Source of the DNA: DASWUZ01 sp036401395
GTDB taxonomy: Bacteria; Acidobacteriota; Terriglobia; Terriglobales; Acidobacteriaceae
Direction: 5' to 3'
Length of the DNA: 7,095 nt
Assembly (NCBI GenBank): GCA_036401395.1
Contig: DASWUZ010000399.1
Span: 1-7,095, forward strand
The notes under the pieces are model-generated. The model was given only the letters and a program-made list of their open reading frames with translations. It did no database searches and had not been told where the DNA came from. The stretch's first letter is position 1, and each line of letters begins with the position of its first letter. Positions 1 to 6,362 of the stretch are shown piece by piece. Made by a program: the position numbers and the translations under genes.

Positions 1-831
1 GGAGTAGGTGAGCACGCGGTGATACCACTCTGGGTGATACCAGGCCATGATTAGTGCGCAGGAGCCTCCGGAGCTGCCGCCCATGGTAGCGCGGCCGTCG
101 GGATCTTTGGTGAGTCTGACACCGGCCTGCTGCTCGACGAGAGGAAGAACCTCCGTCTCGACGAACTCCGCGTATCGGCCTGACATGGTGTCGTACTCGA
201 GGCCCCGTTCGCTGCCTTGCGCATCGCCGCTGCCATTGCCGATCGAGATGGCGATTATTGCCGGAACCCGGTGTTCCGCGATAAGCCCATCGAGCGCAGT
301 GAAGAGGTCCTTGTCAGGCCCGTCTGCGCCGACAATAAAAGGCGCGGCGGTGCCGGCAACATATTGCGGCGGGACGTATATGGCGACCGTCCGAGTGTAG
401 GGCGCAAGGTGGCTGGTGGTGACGATAAGCTTCGCGGGATCGATGGGGTCGGGTGTGCCGAAAGTGCCCGGGTCACGCGCGATGCCCGGGTAGATCTTGC
501 TGTCGGCTGATTTCATGGTGAAGGTGATGACTTTGCCCTTGAGGGTGCTTTGCGGGGCGGCCATCTCAGGCGCCGGGACATGGGTCGGGCCGATGATGAA
601 GTTGCCGTCCGCGTTTGCAGGGGCGTTGGCGCCGTCGGGCAATTCTGTAGCCGTGACATAGCCGGGAGTGTGGGGATCGCGCGTAGGCGGCTTTGGCTGG
701 GACGGGCGGCTTGCTCCCGGTGCCGTTTGGGTTACCGGGGCGGCTGGTGCCTGGGGCGTAGTCGCGGACGCCTGGGCGAGAGCCGCAGCCACAATAGCAA
801 TGGTTAAAGCGATTCTTGCGACAAGAAGCAT
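1..831 (-). CDS. Secreted enterochelin-esterase-like alpha/beta hydrolase (partial, C-terminus off window)
   Basis: The reading frame is open from an ATG at 831 to the left edge, giving the first 277 residues. Residues 1-23 look like a Sec signal peptide: a short Arg-containing start, a hydrophobic Ala/Ile/Val core, then a likely cut after ALAQASA. A Pro/Ala/Thr-rich linker follows to about residue 55. From about residue 100 the sequence matches the serine esterase family of Fes/esterase D type (PF00756): a beta strand ending VAIYVPP (149-155), the VGADGPD turn (167-173), AISIGNG (194-200), and the nucleophile elbow GGSSGG (251-256) with Ser253 as predicted nucleophile. The Asp/Glu and His of the triad would lie beyond the edge. 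An AAGGGA-like Shine-Dalgarno sits about 9 bases before the ATG and supports this start. The family hydrolyses esters, including siderophore and carbohydrate esters; the substrate here cannot be told. It is divergent from lgt. Confidence 0.88.
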   Translation of the reverse strand, partial: MLLVARIALTIAIVAAALAQASATTPQAPAAPVTQTAPGASRPSQPKPPTRDPHTPGYVTATELPDGANAPANADGNFIIGPTHVPAPEMAAPQSTLKGKVITFTMKSADSKIYPGIARDPGTFGTPDPIDPAKLIVTTSHLAPYTRTVAIYVPPQYVAGTAAPFIVGADGPDKDLFTALDGLIAEHRVPAIIAISIGNGSGDAQGSERGLEYDTMSGRYAEFVETEVLPLVEQQAGVRLTKDPDGRATMGGSSGGSCALIMAWYHPEWYHRVLTYS

Positions 832-975
832 CAAGTTGTCCCTTCGCCCGGGGGGATGCGCCTCTAACCCGGCCCTCCGGCGTGCCAAGATTGTATTTGA
901 TAGCCGTGCTGCTTGGCCGGTCGCGAGATGTGGGCACGCTCACCGGTTGCGGCCTTATACTTCGGATAGCTCAAT
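832..975. other. Divergent intergenic region between the esterase gene and lgt
   Basis: These 144 bases must hold the 5' signals of two divergent genes. On the minus strand, TACAAT (895-890) differs from the -10 consensus at one position, but no TTGACA-like -35 lies 16-18 bases further upstream. On the plus strand, TATACT (956-961) precedes lgt, again without a recognisable -35, and it would leave a leader of only a few bases. No strong Shine-Dalgarno precedes the lgt ATG. The -10-like boxes are suggestions only. No operator-like palindrome stood out. Confidence 0.4.
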
Positions 976-1755
976 ATGTATCCCTACATTCACATCGGTA
1001 GTTTTTCGCTCGGCACTTTTGGGCTGATGCTCTGGCTGGCTGCGGTTTGTGCCGGCGTGGTTCTGCATCGCAACTTCGCCCGGTGGCATATTGACGGTGA
1101 TGCGCTCGGCATCGTGGCAATCACAACCGTCGCGGGGTTGATCGGCTCGAAGCTATGGAACGTGTTCGAGGCGCCGCAGGTACTGATGGAACATCCGGTG
1201 CAGGTGCTCTTTAGCCGCCAGGGTTTTGCATGGTTTGGCGGGTTGTTGGCGGGAATTCTGGCCCTGCTGTGGGAAGGAAGAGCGGCCAGAATTGGCCCCC
1301 TTGCCATGTTGGACTTTGCTTCCCCGGCGGCCGCCATTGGCTACGGGATCGGCCGCATTGGCTGCCTTACGTCCGGCGATGGCGATTACGGAATCCACAC
1401 CAACCTGCCCTGGGGCATGAGCTTCCCGCATGGGACCGACCCAACGTTCGACACAGTGCATCCGACGCCTATCTACGAACTCATCGTGGCCCTGCTGATC
1501 GGTTGGATTTTGTGGCGTCGTGGCGCGGCCGAACGGCCCGTGGGCCAGATTACGGGCGAGTATCTGGTGCTGTCTGGAATAGCGCGGTTTCTGGTGGAGT
1601 TCATTCGCATCAATCCTAAGATTTACTTTGGCATGAGCAATGCCCAGGTAGCCAGCCTCGGATCGATTGTTGCCGGCTGCGCTCTGATCTGGTGGAGCAG
1701 GCGCCACGCTGTGCGTTCGTCGCTGGCGCAGATTGAGACCAGTGCTGTTCTATGA
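976..1755 (+). CDS. lgt: Prolipoprotein diacylglyceryl transferase (Lgt), divergent active-site variant
   Basis: Lgt transfers diacylglycerol from phosphatidylglycerol to the lipobox Cys of prelipoproteins in the inner membrane, the first step of lipoprotein maturation. The 259-residue length is near the family norm, and the hydrophobic profile suggests about seven membrane helices. Family landmarks are FGLMLWLA (15-22), the GFAWFGGLLAG segment (83-93), the signature start GRIGC (126-130), HPTPIYE (162-168) and RFLVEFIR (204-211). By eye alignment to E. coli Lgt, the essential His103 corresponds to Phe87, Tyr26 to Phe15, and Asn146 to Cys130. The signature continues as SGDGDYG (133-139), a form I recall from Bacteroidetes and Acidobacteria homologues. 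Arg127 of the signature is kept, as is Arg204 in the late Arg/Glu segment. The start gives the expected short periplasmic N-terminus, though no strong Shine-Dalgarno precedes it. The STAS gene follows after 122 bases. Confidence 0.9.
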   Translation: MYPYIHIGSFSLGTFGLMLWLAAVCAGVVLHRNFARWHIDGDALGIVAITTVAGLIGSKLWNVFEAPQVLMEHPVQVLFSRQGFAWFGGLLAGILALLWEGRAARIGPLAMLDFASPAAAIGYGIGRIGCLTSGDGDYGIHTNLPWGMSFPHGTDPTFDTVHPTPIYELIVALLIGWILWRRGAAERPVGQITGEYLVLSGIARFLVEFIRINPKIYFGMSNAQVASLGSIVAGCALIWWSRRHAVRSSLAQIETSAVL

Positions 1756-1877
1756 AGCGACAGGGGATCGCAGCCTGGGGTACGGCGGTCCTTACGGCTC
1801 GGTTGAGACTCAATTCGTAACTCCGTTCTTTTAACCAACGCTCAAGGGTGGTAGTGGTAATCTGCGTGGGGGTCTTA

Positions 1878-2228
1878 ATGTCGCTTGAAACCGATATAAA
1901 TCAGTTGAGTCCCACGACCGCCGTCGTGACGCTGCGCGGGCGGCTCAGCCTGGGCATCAATCTCAGCTTGCTACAGGCACAGCTTACGACCCTTATTGAC
2001 AGGGGAACGAACCAGATTCTGCTCGATATGGGGCAGGTTGACCATATCGACAGTGCGGCACTTGGGATGATCGTCCATATCAATGGCGAAGTACGTACCC
2101 ATATTGGCGAACTGCGCGTGGTCGCTCCGCAGGCCCGGGTGCTTGGGCTGTTCAAAATGACTGGGACCAACCATTTGCTGAATATTTATCAGGACAAGGG
2201 CAGCGCGCTTGCGGGGTTTAACCTCTAG
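1878..2228 (+). CDS. STAS-domain protein, anti-sigma-factor-antagonist type
   Basis: This 116-residue protein is essentially one STAS domain (SpoIIAA/RsbV-like). Such proteins bind an anti-sigma-factor kinase when unphosphorylated and release it when a conserved Ser is phosphorylated, so the role is a cytoplasmic partner switch. Visible features are the first strands with VVTLRGRL (16-23), the ILLDMGQVDHIDS strand-loop (47-59) and DSAALGMIV (58-66). Ser59 aligns with the phosphorylated Ser of SpoIIAA-type proteins (DSSGLG). LRVVAP (79-84) follows, and then a helix with LFKMTG (91-96). The ATG at 1878 is chosen because a G-rich GTGGGGG sits 5 bases upstream and the domain begins directly; an in-frame GTG at 1848 would add ten residues that look like no part of the domain. 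No kinase or sigma factor is encoded nearby, so its partners are unknown. Some members act in polarity or membrane-lipid systems instead. Confidence 0.87.
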   Translation: MSLETDINQLSPTTAVVTLRGRLSLGINLSLLQAQLTTLIDRGTNQILLDMGQVDHIDSAALGMIVHINGEVRTHIGELRVVAPQARVLGLFKMTGTNHLLNIYQDKGSALAGFNL

Positions 2229-2287
2229 CTGCTCGTGCTCTTAATATCCCCGCTGGCAGCTAATTTGGGCTATCGTGGGCAGAATGC

Positions 2288-3049
2288 TCACTGAAAATAA
2301 GCCAGCAACAAAAAAATAAATATCCAGAAAACACCCATCGAATGCCAATACCACGCGGTGCAATCGACCACGACCTGGCGGACTTCGATGCGTCTAGAGA
2401 GAGCCAGCGCACCCAGTGAGGCGCACAGCGCCAGCAGGCCAAGGAACAGGTGCGCGGCATGAGTGCCGGTAATCAAATAGAAGAAGTTGTTGCTCTGATT
2501 GCCGCGGAAGAAGACACCCTCTATCTGCAACTGCCGCCAGCCCTGCAACTGACCAGCTAGAAACAGGACGCCCAGCCCCAGAGTACCGAGCAGCCAGGGG
2601 GTCGCGCGCCGCGCTGCAGGCTTGCCCAGGCCCAGCCATTCTTCCATCACATCCACTTCGTGAAAAAGCTGGCGGCGCGCCATTTCCATCGTAAGACTGC
2701 TCAGCAGCAGGACGATCGTATTGAGCCAGAAAATTGCTGGAACCATTACGGGATGCCAGTCCGAGATCACCTGGTTGCGGCCATCGATGTGCACGCGGCC
2801 CTTGCTCACAAAGAGCACAGTGGCGAGTGCGGCGAAGAGCATTACATCGCCGGCGATCAGGATCGCAATGGCTATGCGGTAGCGGCGCAGCAGGGTGCCG
2901 GGGCCACGCCCGCCCGGCTGGTTGTCCCAGTTATCGCCGTCGCCGCCGCCGCCCGTCGGTCGCCGGTCGACCGGCGGCTTCCCGCCAATTCCCGGGTTGC
3001 GGCGCTCAGTGTCAACCGGAGTTCGTGTGAAGGTAGCCGGCATGGGCAT
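2288..3049 (-). CDS. Haem-copper oxidase subunit III (cytochrome c/quinol oxidase)
   Basis: Subunit III is an inner-membrane component of aerobic terminal oxidases that supports subunit I, which pumps protons and reduces oxygen. The 253-residue protein has a hydrophilic N-terminus rich in Gly, Asp, Pro and Arg (residues 15-55), then five predicted helices at about 58-82, 100-121, 149-170, 189-217 and 233-252. Five helices fit the CyoC-like form of the family. Diagnostic segments are TGTHAAHLFLGL (194-205), matching the usual TGxHxxH pattern, and YWHSMGVFW (234-242), matching the C-terminal YWH pattern. The usual SE pair near the start of the first helix is GD here (67-68). Two starts are possible: the Met codon at 3049 lies directly against a GGAG, while the Met codon at 3043 is 6 bases after it, better Shine-Dalgarno spacing; they differ by two residues. 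No other oxidase subunit is in the window, so I cannot decide between coxC/ctaE and cyoC. Confidence 0.87.
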   Translation of the reverse strand: MPMPATFTRTPVDTERRNPGIGGKPPVDRRPTGGGGDGDNWDNQPGGRGPGTLLRRYRIAIAILIAGDVMLFAALATVLFVSKGRVHIDGRNQVISDWHPVMVPAIFWLNTIVLLLSSLTMEMARRQLFHEVDVMEEWLGLGKPAARRATPWLLGTLGLGVLFLAGQLQGWRQLQIEGVFFRGNQSNNFFYLITGTHAAHLFLGLLALCASLGALALSRRIEVRQVVVDCTAWYWHSMGVFWIFIFLLLAYFQ

Positions 3050-3407
3050 CTCCGTGAATGGAAGAGTACTAGAGTCACCCTGTTGAATTCATCCCGCACC
3101 GGCAGCAGATGCGAGTTGAGTTTGATAGTGCCACGAGTGCTGGCCTTTGCCCAGCAGTATCTTGGACGCTTTTCACAGACAATACGAATCATAAATCCGT
3201 GGGGCGAAGATTCAGTGCTGGACAATAAAAGGTTATGGTCGCATTTTTAACGATCAGAGCGGCAAGTTCCCACCACCAGCTGGGCCTTTATCGCCAGCGC
3301 GCTACGCCTTGGGAGGAGGCGGCAACCGGCAGGCGCGCATTTCCCTTGTCCCGCACTGGCGAATTGAAGTAAAACTATGGCACTCAATCCAGAGCCCATG
3401 AGGCACC
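3050..3407. other. Gene-free divergent intergenic region (358 bp)
   Basis: This stretch separates two divergent genes, oxidase subunit III and the DUF3857 gene. No open frame in it resembles a protein family; those that cross it are shadows of the neighbours. It contains an AT-rich patch at 3221-3250. A weak plus-strand promoter candidate is TATGGT (3234-3239) with a TTCAGT 17 bases before it; both boxes match poorly. A 6-bp GC-only inverted repeat, GCGCGC at 3297-3302 and 3333-3338, could form a leader hairpin upstream of the DUF3857 gene, but the loop is long and such repeats arise easily at this base composition. I see no riboswitch, tRNA or convincing operator. Confidence 0.5.
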
Positions 3408-5408
3408 GTGATCCGTTTTCGAAGCTTGTTTTTCTGTTTGCTCGTTCTCCCCAGTCTGCCTGTATTTGCCGCCAACGATTGGCAGAAGTCCTCCCAGGAA
3501 GAACTAACCATGACCTCGCAGCCCGAGGTTCCTGGCGCGGATGCGGTGTACCTCTTCCGCGAAGAGATCACTGAAGACCGTGAAGGCATGAACGCCGACA
3601 CCATGGACATGGGGGCAGACAGACTTAACTTCCGAAGTGTTTATGTCCGGCTAAAGGTCCTTACGGAGGCAGGGAAGAAGTATGCCGACGTTCGCATCCC
3701 GTACGATCCTCGGATTTTTTCCATTGGAACTGTGGCTGGTCGCACCATACACAGCGATGGGGCAGTGGTGCCATTCGCGGGTAAGCCGTTTGTAAGGGTA
3801 GTTGAAAAGAGCAAGGCCGGGCAGGAGAGTGAGACCGTCTTCACGATGCCGGATGTTCAGGTCGGCAGCATTCTCGAGTATCGCTACTTCCTTCGCTATA
3901 ACAGCGGCATTGTTGACCCGCCTCAATGGTATATCCAGCAGGAGCTATTTCTCCGCAGCGGGCACTATTATTTCCGGCCCACGAAAGATGTTGTTGTTAC
4001 GGGGCACGACAAGCTTTCCAGCGGCGTAGCGTATTCCTCGGCGCTGCCTGAGGGAGTAGCCGTAAAGTATATCTACTCACAAGATGCGTACGAACTTAAT
4101 GTGCGCAATATCCCCCCTGTTCCGGCCGAAGAGTGGATGCCGCCGCTTGCGAGCCATTCGCATCGTGTGCTCTTTTACTACACTGGGGTGCATACAGCGA
4201 AGGAATATTGGACTTCAGAGGGTGCTTACTGGTCGCGTAATATTGACCGCTTTGCGGGGTCGCCTAAGTTGAAGGACGCCGTAGCATCGCTGGTTGCACC
4301 TTCGGATTCCGGCAAAGATAAGGTCAAGAAGATATATGACGCGGTGATGGGCCTTGAGAATACAAGTTTCACGCGAGAACATTCTGCGGCCGAGAACAAG
4401 TCTGCTGGAATCAAGATCAAAACCGCGGACGATATATGGCAGCAGAAAAGGGGGAATAGAGATGAAATTACGCTCCTCTTTGTCGCGATGGTACGTGCTG
4501 CGGGTATCAATGCTTATGCTATGGCAGTAACTAACCGTGACCGGGCATTGTTTGTTCCCAGCTACCTGACTTTCGACCAACTGGATGACTTGATCTCCAT
4601 CGTCGAGATAGATGGCAAGGAGCAGTACTTAGATCCGGGTGAAAGATATTGCCCGTTCGGCCTATTACATTGGAAACACACATTAACCGGAGGACTCAGG
4701 CAGAGCAGGGATGGAGCGGTCATTGCCACCACCACGGGGACCGGGTACGAAGACGCAGAGACCATTCGCTCGGCGCAGCTTGACCTGGATGCCGACGGCA
4801 AGGTGCAGGGTATTGTTCGCGTGAAGATAAGCGGGCAACCGGCACTTTACTGGAGACAGGTCGCGTTAAGTACGGATGAAAGTGAAGTAAAGCGTCAGTT
4901 TGAGCAGAGCCTGCAAAGCGGTCTGCCTGCGGGGATCCAAGTCAAGATGAGCCACTTTGTCGGCCTCGCTGATTGGAATGACAGCCTGCTGGCCGTGATG
5001 GACGTTTCTGGCGTCTTGGGGACAAAATCGTCAAAGCGCCTCTTCCTGCCATCCAGCTTTTTTGAAGCGTCGGATAGGCCGCTCTTTGCCGCCGCGACTC
5101 GAGAGAGTCCTGTCGACTTGCAATATCCATCGTTAGTGCAGGATACGGTGAATATCACGCTGCCTGCCGGGCTTTCAATCGAGACTTTGCCTAAGGATGC
5201 ACGCATACCTGTACCTAAGAACGCCCTTTATGTTGTGAAGTACACTCAGAAGCCCGGAATTTATAACTCGGTTCGGGTCATGATTCTCGCCAACGCTTTC
5301 TATCAGGCGAAGGATTATCCCGACTTGAGGGACTTTTATCAGAAAGTAAGTACTCAGGACCAGCAACAGACTATTTTGAGTACTGGTGCTCAGGCGGCCG
5401 GGCAGTGA
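3408..5408 (+). CDS. Exported DUF3857 / transglutaminase-like fold protein, predicted catalytically inactive
   Basis: This 666-residue protein starts at a GTG with a GAGG four bases upstream. Residues 1-21 form a signal peptide (hydrophobic FFCLLVLPSLPVF core, cut likely after VFA), so the protein is exported. Residues about 45-260 look like DUF3857: RVVEKSK (130-136), then a predicted strand ending GSILEYRYFLRY (153-164) and QQELFLRSG (177-185). Residues about 285-415 resemble a transglutaminase-like domain. The segment KRGNRDEITLLFVAMVRAAG (347-366) aligns with the Cys-bearing helix of the family, where GxC is usual; Arg351 occupies the Cys position. The family His position aligns with Asp394, while the Asp of YLDPG (407-411) remains. 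Residues 450-666 are a beta-rich C-terminal part with no motif I recognise. Homologues are frequent in Bacteroidetes and Acidobacteria; their role is poorly known. The gene stands alone, convergent with uppP. Domain assignment is fairly sure, function unknown. Confidence 0.85.
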   Translation: MIRFRSLFFCLLVLPSLPVFAANDWQKSSQEELTMTSQPEVPGADAVYLFREEITEDREGMNADTMDMGADRLNFRSVYVRLKVLTEAGKKYADVRIPYDPRIFSIGTVAGRTIHSDGAVVPFAGKPFVRVVEKSKAGQESETVFTMPDVQVGSILEYRYFLRYNSGIVDPPQWYIQQELFLRSGHYYFRPTKDVVVTGHDKLSSGVAYSSALPEGVAVKYIYSQDAYELNVRNIPPVPAEEWMPPLASHSHRVLFYYTGVHTAKEYWTSEGAYWSRNIDRFAGSPKLKDAVASLVAPSDSGKDKVKKIYDAVMGLENTSFTREHSAAENKSAGIKIKTADDIWQQKRGNRDEITLLFVAMVRAAGINAYAMAVTNRDRALFVPSYLTFDQLDDLISIVEIDGKEQYLDPGERYCPFGLLHWKHTLTGGLRQSRDGAVIATTTGTGYEDAETIRSAQLDLDADGKVQGIVRVKISGQPALYWRQVALSTDESEVKRQFEQSLQSGLPAGIQVKMSHFVGLADWNDSLLAVMDVSGVLGTKSSKRLFLPSSFFEASDRPLFAAATRESPVDLQYPSLVQDTVNITLPAGLSIETLPKDARIPVPKNALYVVKYTQKPGIYNSVRVMILANAFYQAKDYPDLRDFYQKVSTQDQQQTILSTGAQAAGQ

Positions 5409-5451
5409 CAAGCTAACAGGGCCTTGCGCGTTTGAGTTATAGCGCTTGCCG

Positions 5452-6321
5452 TTAGTAGCCCATGAAATGGAGCATTAGAACTCCGGCGGCTGCAATCACG
5501 CAGTAGATGCCGAAGAGGTACCAGCGCCCACCTTCGAGCCATTTGCTGAGCCACTTCAATGCCAGCAGTCCCGCGAAAAAGGAGCAAACCATCCCGATGA
5601 GACTGGGCAGGGCCGCGGCGCCAAGGTCGTGAGCTCCGCTCAGGTGCTCGGCCTTGATCAGGCGCATCGCCTCGACTACGACCACGAACGGGGTAAGCAC
5701 CACGGCCAGCGCGAAGCTAAAGGTCTCCGAGGTCGTTCTAGAAACTCCCATAAGGATGCCGGTAGAGATAGTCGCACCGGAGCGGGAAAAGCCTCGAAAA
5801 GGAAGGCATAGCCCTTGCACGGTCCCAATGATGCCAGCCTGCTTAGGGGTTACGTCATCGGTGCCCAGGATCGAAGTTCCGGGGCGCCGGTTCTGCAAAA
5901 TACCTGCGACGATAACCAGGACGCCGGCGGCTGCCAGGGCCGGAGCGATGAGTTCAAGGTGGCTGAAAAGGCTCTCGATCTCTGCGTGGGGCACGTCGCG
6001 GAAGGCCGTCTTTTCTATGACCTTAACGACGATCTCACCGAGGACGAGGGTGATTGCCGTCGCGATGGTTGTTAGCCAGGCGAACCGCTTGAAAGCCTCA
6101 GGGCTGCTAAAGAATGTCTCACGCCATTGCTTCCAGAAGTAGACGATCACGGCGAACATGGTTCCGGTGTGGAGCATGACCAGCAGCAGCGTCATTGGCG
6201 GGGAGGAGGGATCGAGGCCCATTAACTTTTCAGCCACGACAACGTGGGCGGAACTTGAGACAGGCAGCAACTCGGCGAGGCCCTGGACGATCGCAAGGAC
6301 GATGACTTTCAGTAGGGTCAT
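5452..6321 (-). CDS. uppP: Undecaprenyl-diphosphatase (UppP/BacA family)
   Basis: UppP removes one phosphate from undecaprenyl pyrophosphate in the inner membrane, regenerating the lipid carrier for peptidoglycan and other envelope polymers; raised dosage is linked to bacitracin resistance. The 289 residues and hydrophobic profile fit the PF02673 family. The first active-site motif is QGLAELLPVSSSAH (13-26): Gln13 and Glu17 stand for the family (E/Q)xxxE, followed by the Ser cluster and His26. The second motif is FRGFSRSGATIS (175-186), with Arg180 as the key residue; most members read PGxSRSG, and the FRGFSRSG form resembles a subgroup I recall from beta-proteobacteria. The ATG at 6321 begins exactly where family members do. 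No Shine-Dalgarno precedes it, but a TATAAAAT lies just upstream. The gene follows pdxT after 41 bases on the same strand, so it could be co-transcribed, and it converges on the DUF3857 gene 43 bases away. Confidence 0.93.
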   Translation of the reverse strand: MTLLKVIVLAIVQGLAELLPVSSSAHVVVAEKLMGLDPSSPPMTLLLVMLHTGTMFAVIVYFWKQWRETFFSSPEAFKRFAWLTTIATAITLVLGEIVVKVIEKTAFRDVPHAEIESLFSHLELIAPALAAAGVLVIVAGILQNRRPGTSILGTDDVTPKQAGIIGTVQGLCLPFRGFSRSGATISTGILMGVSRTTSETFSFALAVVLTPFVVVVEAMRLIKAEHLSGAHDLGAAALPSLIGMVCSFFAGLLALKWLSKWLEGGRWYLFGIYCVIAAAGVLMLHFMGY

Positions 6322-6327
6322 ATTGGT

Positions 6328-6335
6328 ATTTTATA
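6328..6335 (-). promoter_or_regulatory. Possible -10 box of a leaderless uppP transcript
   Basis: On the minus strand TATAAAAT ends 6 bases before the uppP ATG. The hexamer TATAAA (6335-6330) matches the -10 consensus at five of six positions and would place transcription start at or within a few bases of the ATG, which also lacks a Shine-Dalgarno. No TTGACA-like -35 is present at the proper distance (TCATCT at 17 bases), so this may be chance. Confidence 0.25.
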
Positions 6336-6362
6336 GAACTCAGGGTACGTAAAGATGACCGC

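Noticed and set aside
1153..1707. A 184-residue open frame on the minus strand opposite lgt
   Set aside because: It lies entirely antisense to a recognisable lgt; its translation is rich in Gln, Arg, Ala and His without family motifs, typical of a GC-rich shadow frame.
1803..1813. Palindrome TTGAG-A-CTCAA between lgt and the STAS gene
   Set aside because: A one-base loop cannot form a hairpin of this size, and an 11-base palindrome alone is weak evidence of an operator.
1848..1877. Upstream GTG as the STAS gene start
   Set aside because: It would add ten hydrophobic residues outside the domain and has weaker support than the ATG at 1878, which has a G-rich ribosome-binding sequence 5 bases upstream.
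2226..2262. Inverted repeat TAGCTGC / GCAGCTA between the convergent STAS and oxidase genes, as a bidirectional terminator
   Set aside because: The stem is only 7 bp with a 23-base loop and no T-run follows on either strand; it does not meet the pattern of an intrinsic terminator.
2660..3250. A 196-residue plus-strand frame opposite the oxidase subunit III gene
   Set aside because: It is antisense to a conserved membrane-protein gene, its composition is low-complexity Arg/Ala, and no Shine-Dalgarno or domain is visible.
3377..3574. A 65-residue plus-strand frame overlapping the DUF3857 start
   Set aside because: It runs in another frame across the signal-peptide region of the real gene and has no recognisable features.
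5409..5451. Terminator between the convergent DUF3857 and uppP genes
   Set aside because: Only a 5-bp CAAGC/GCTTG pair was seen, with no T-run; no credible intrinsic terminator.
5654..6142. A 162-residue plus-strand frame opposite uppP
   Set aside because: It is antisense to conserved uppP motifs; the translation has no recognisable domain and is Arg/Pro/Thr rich.
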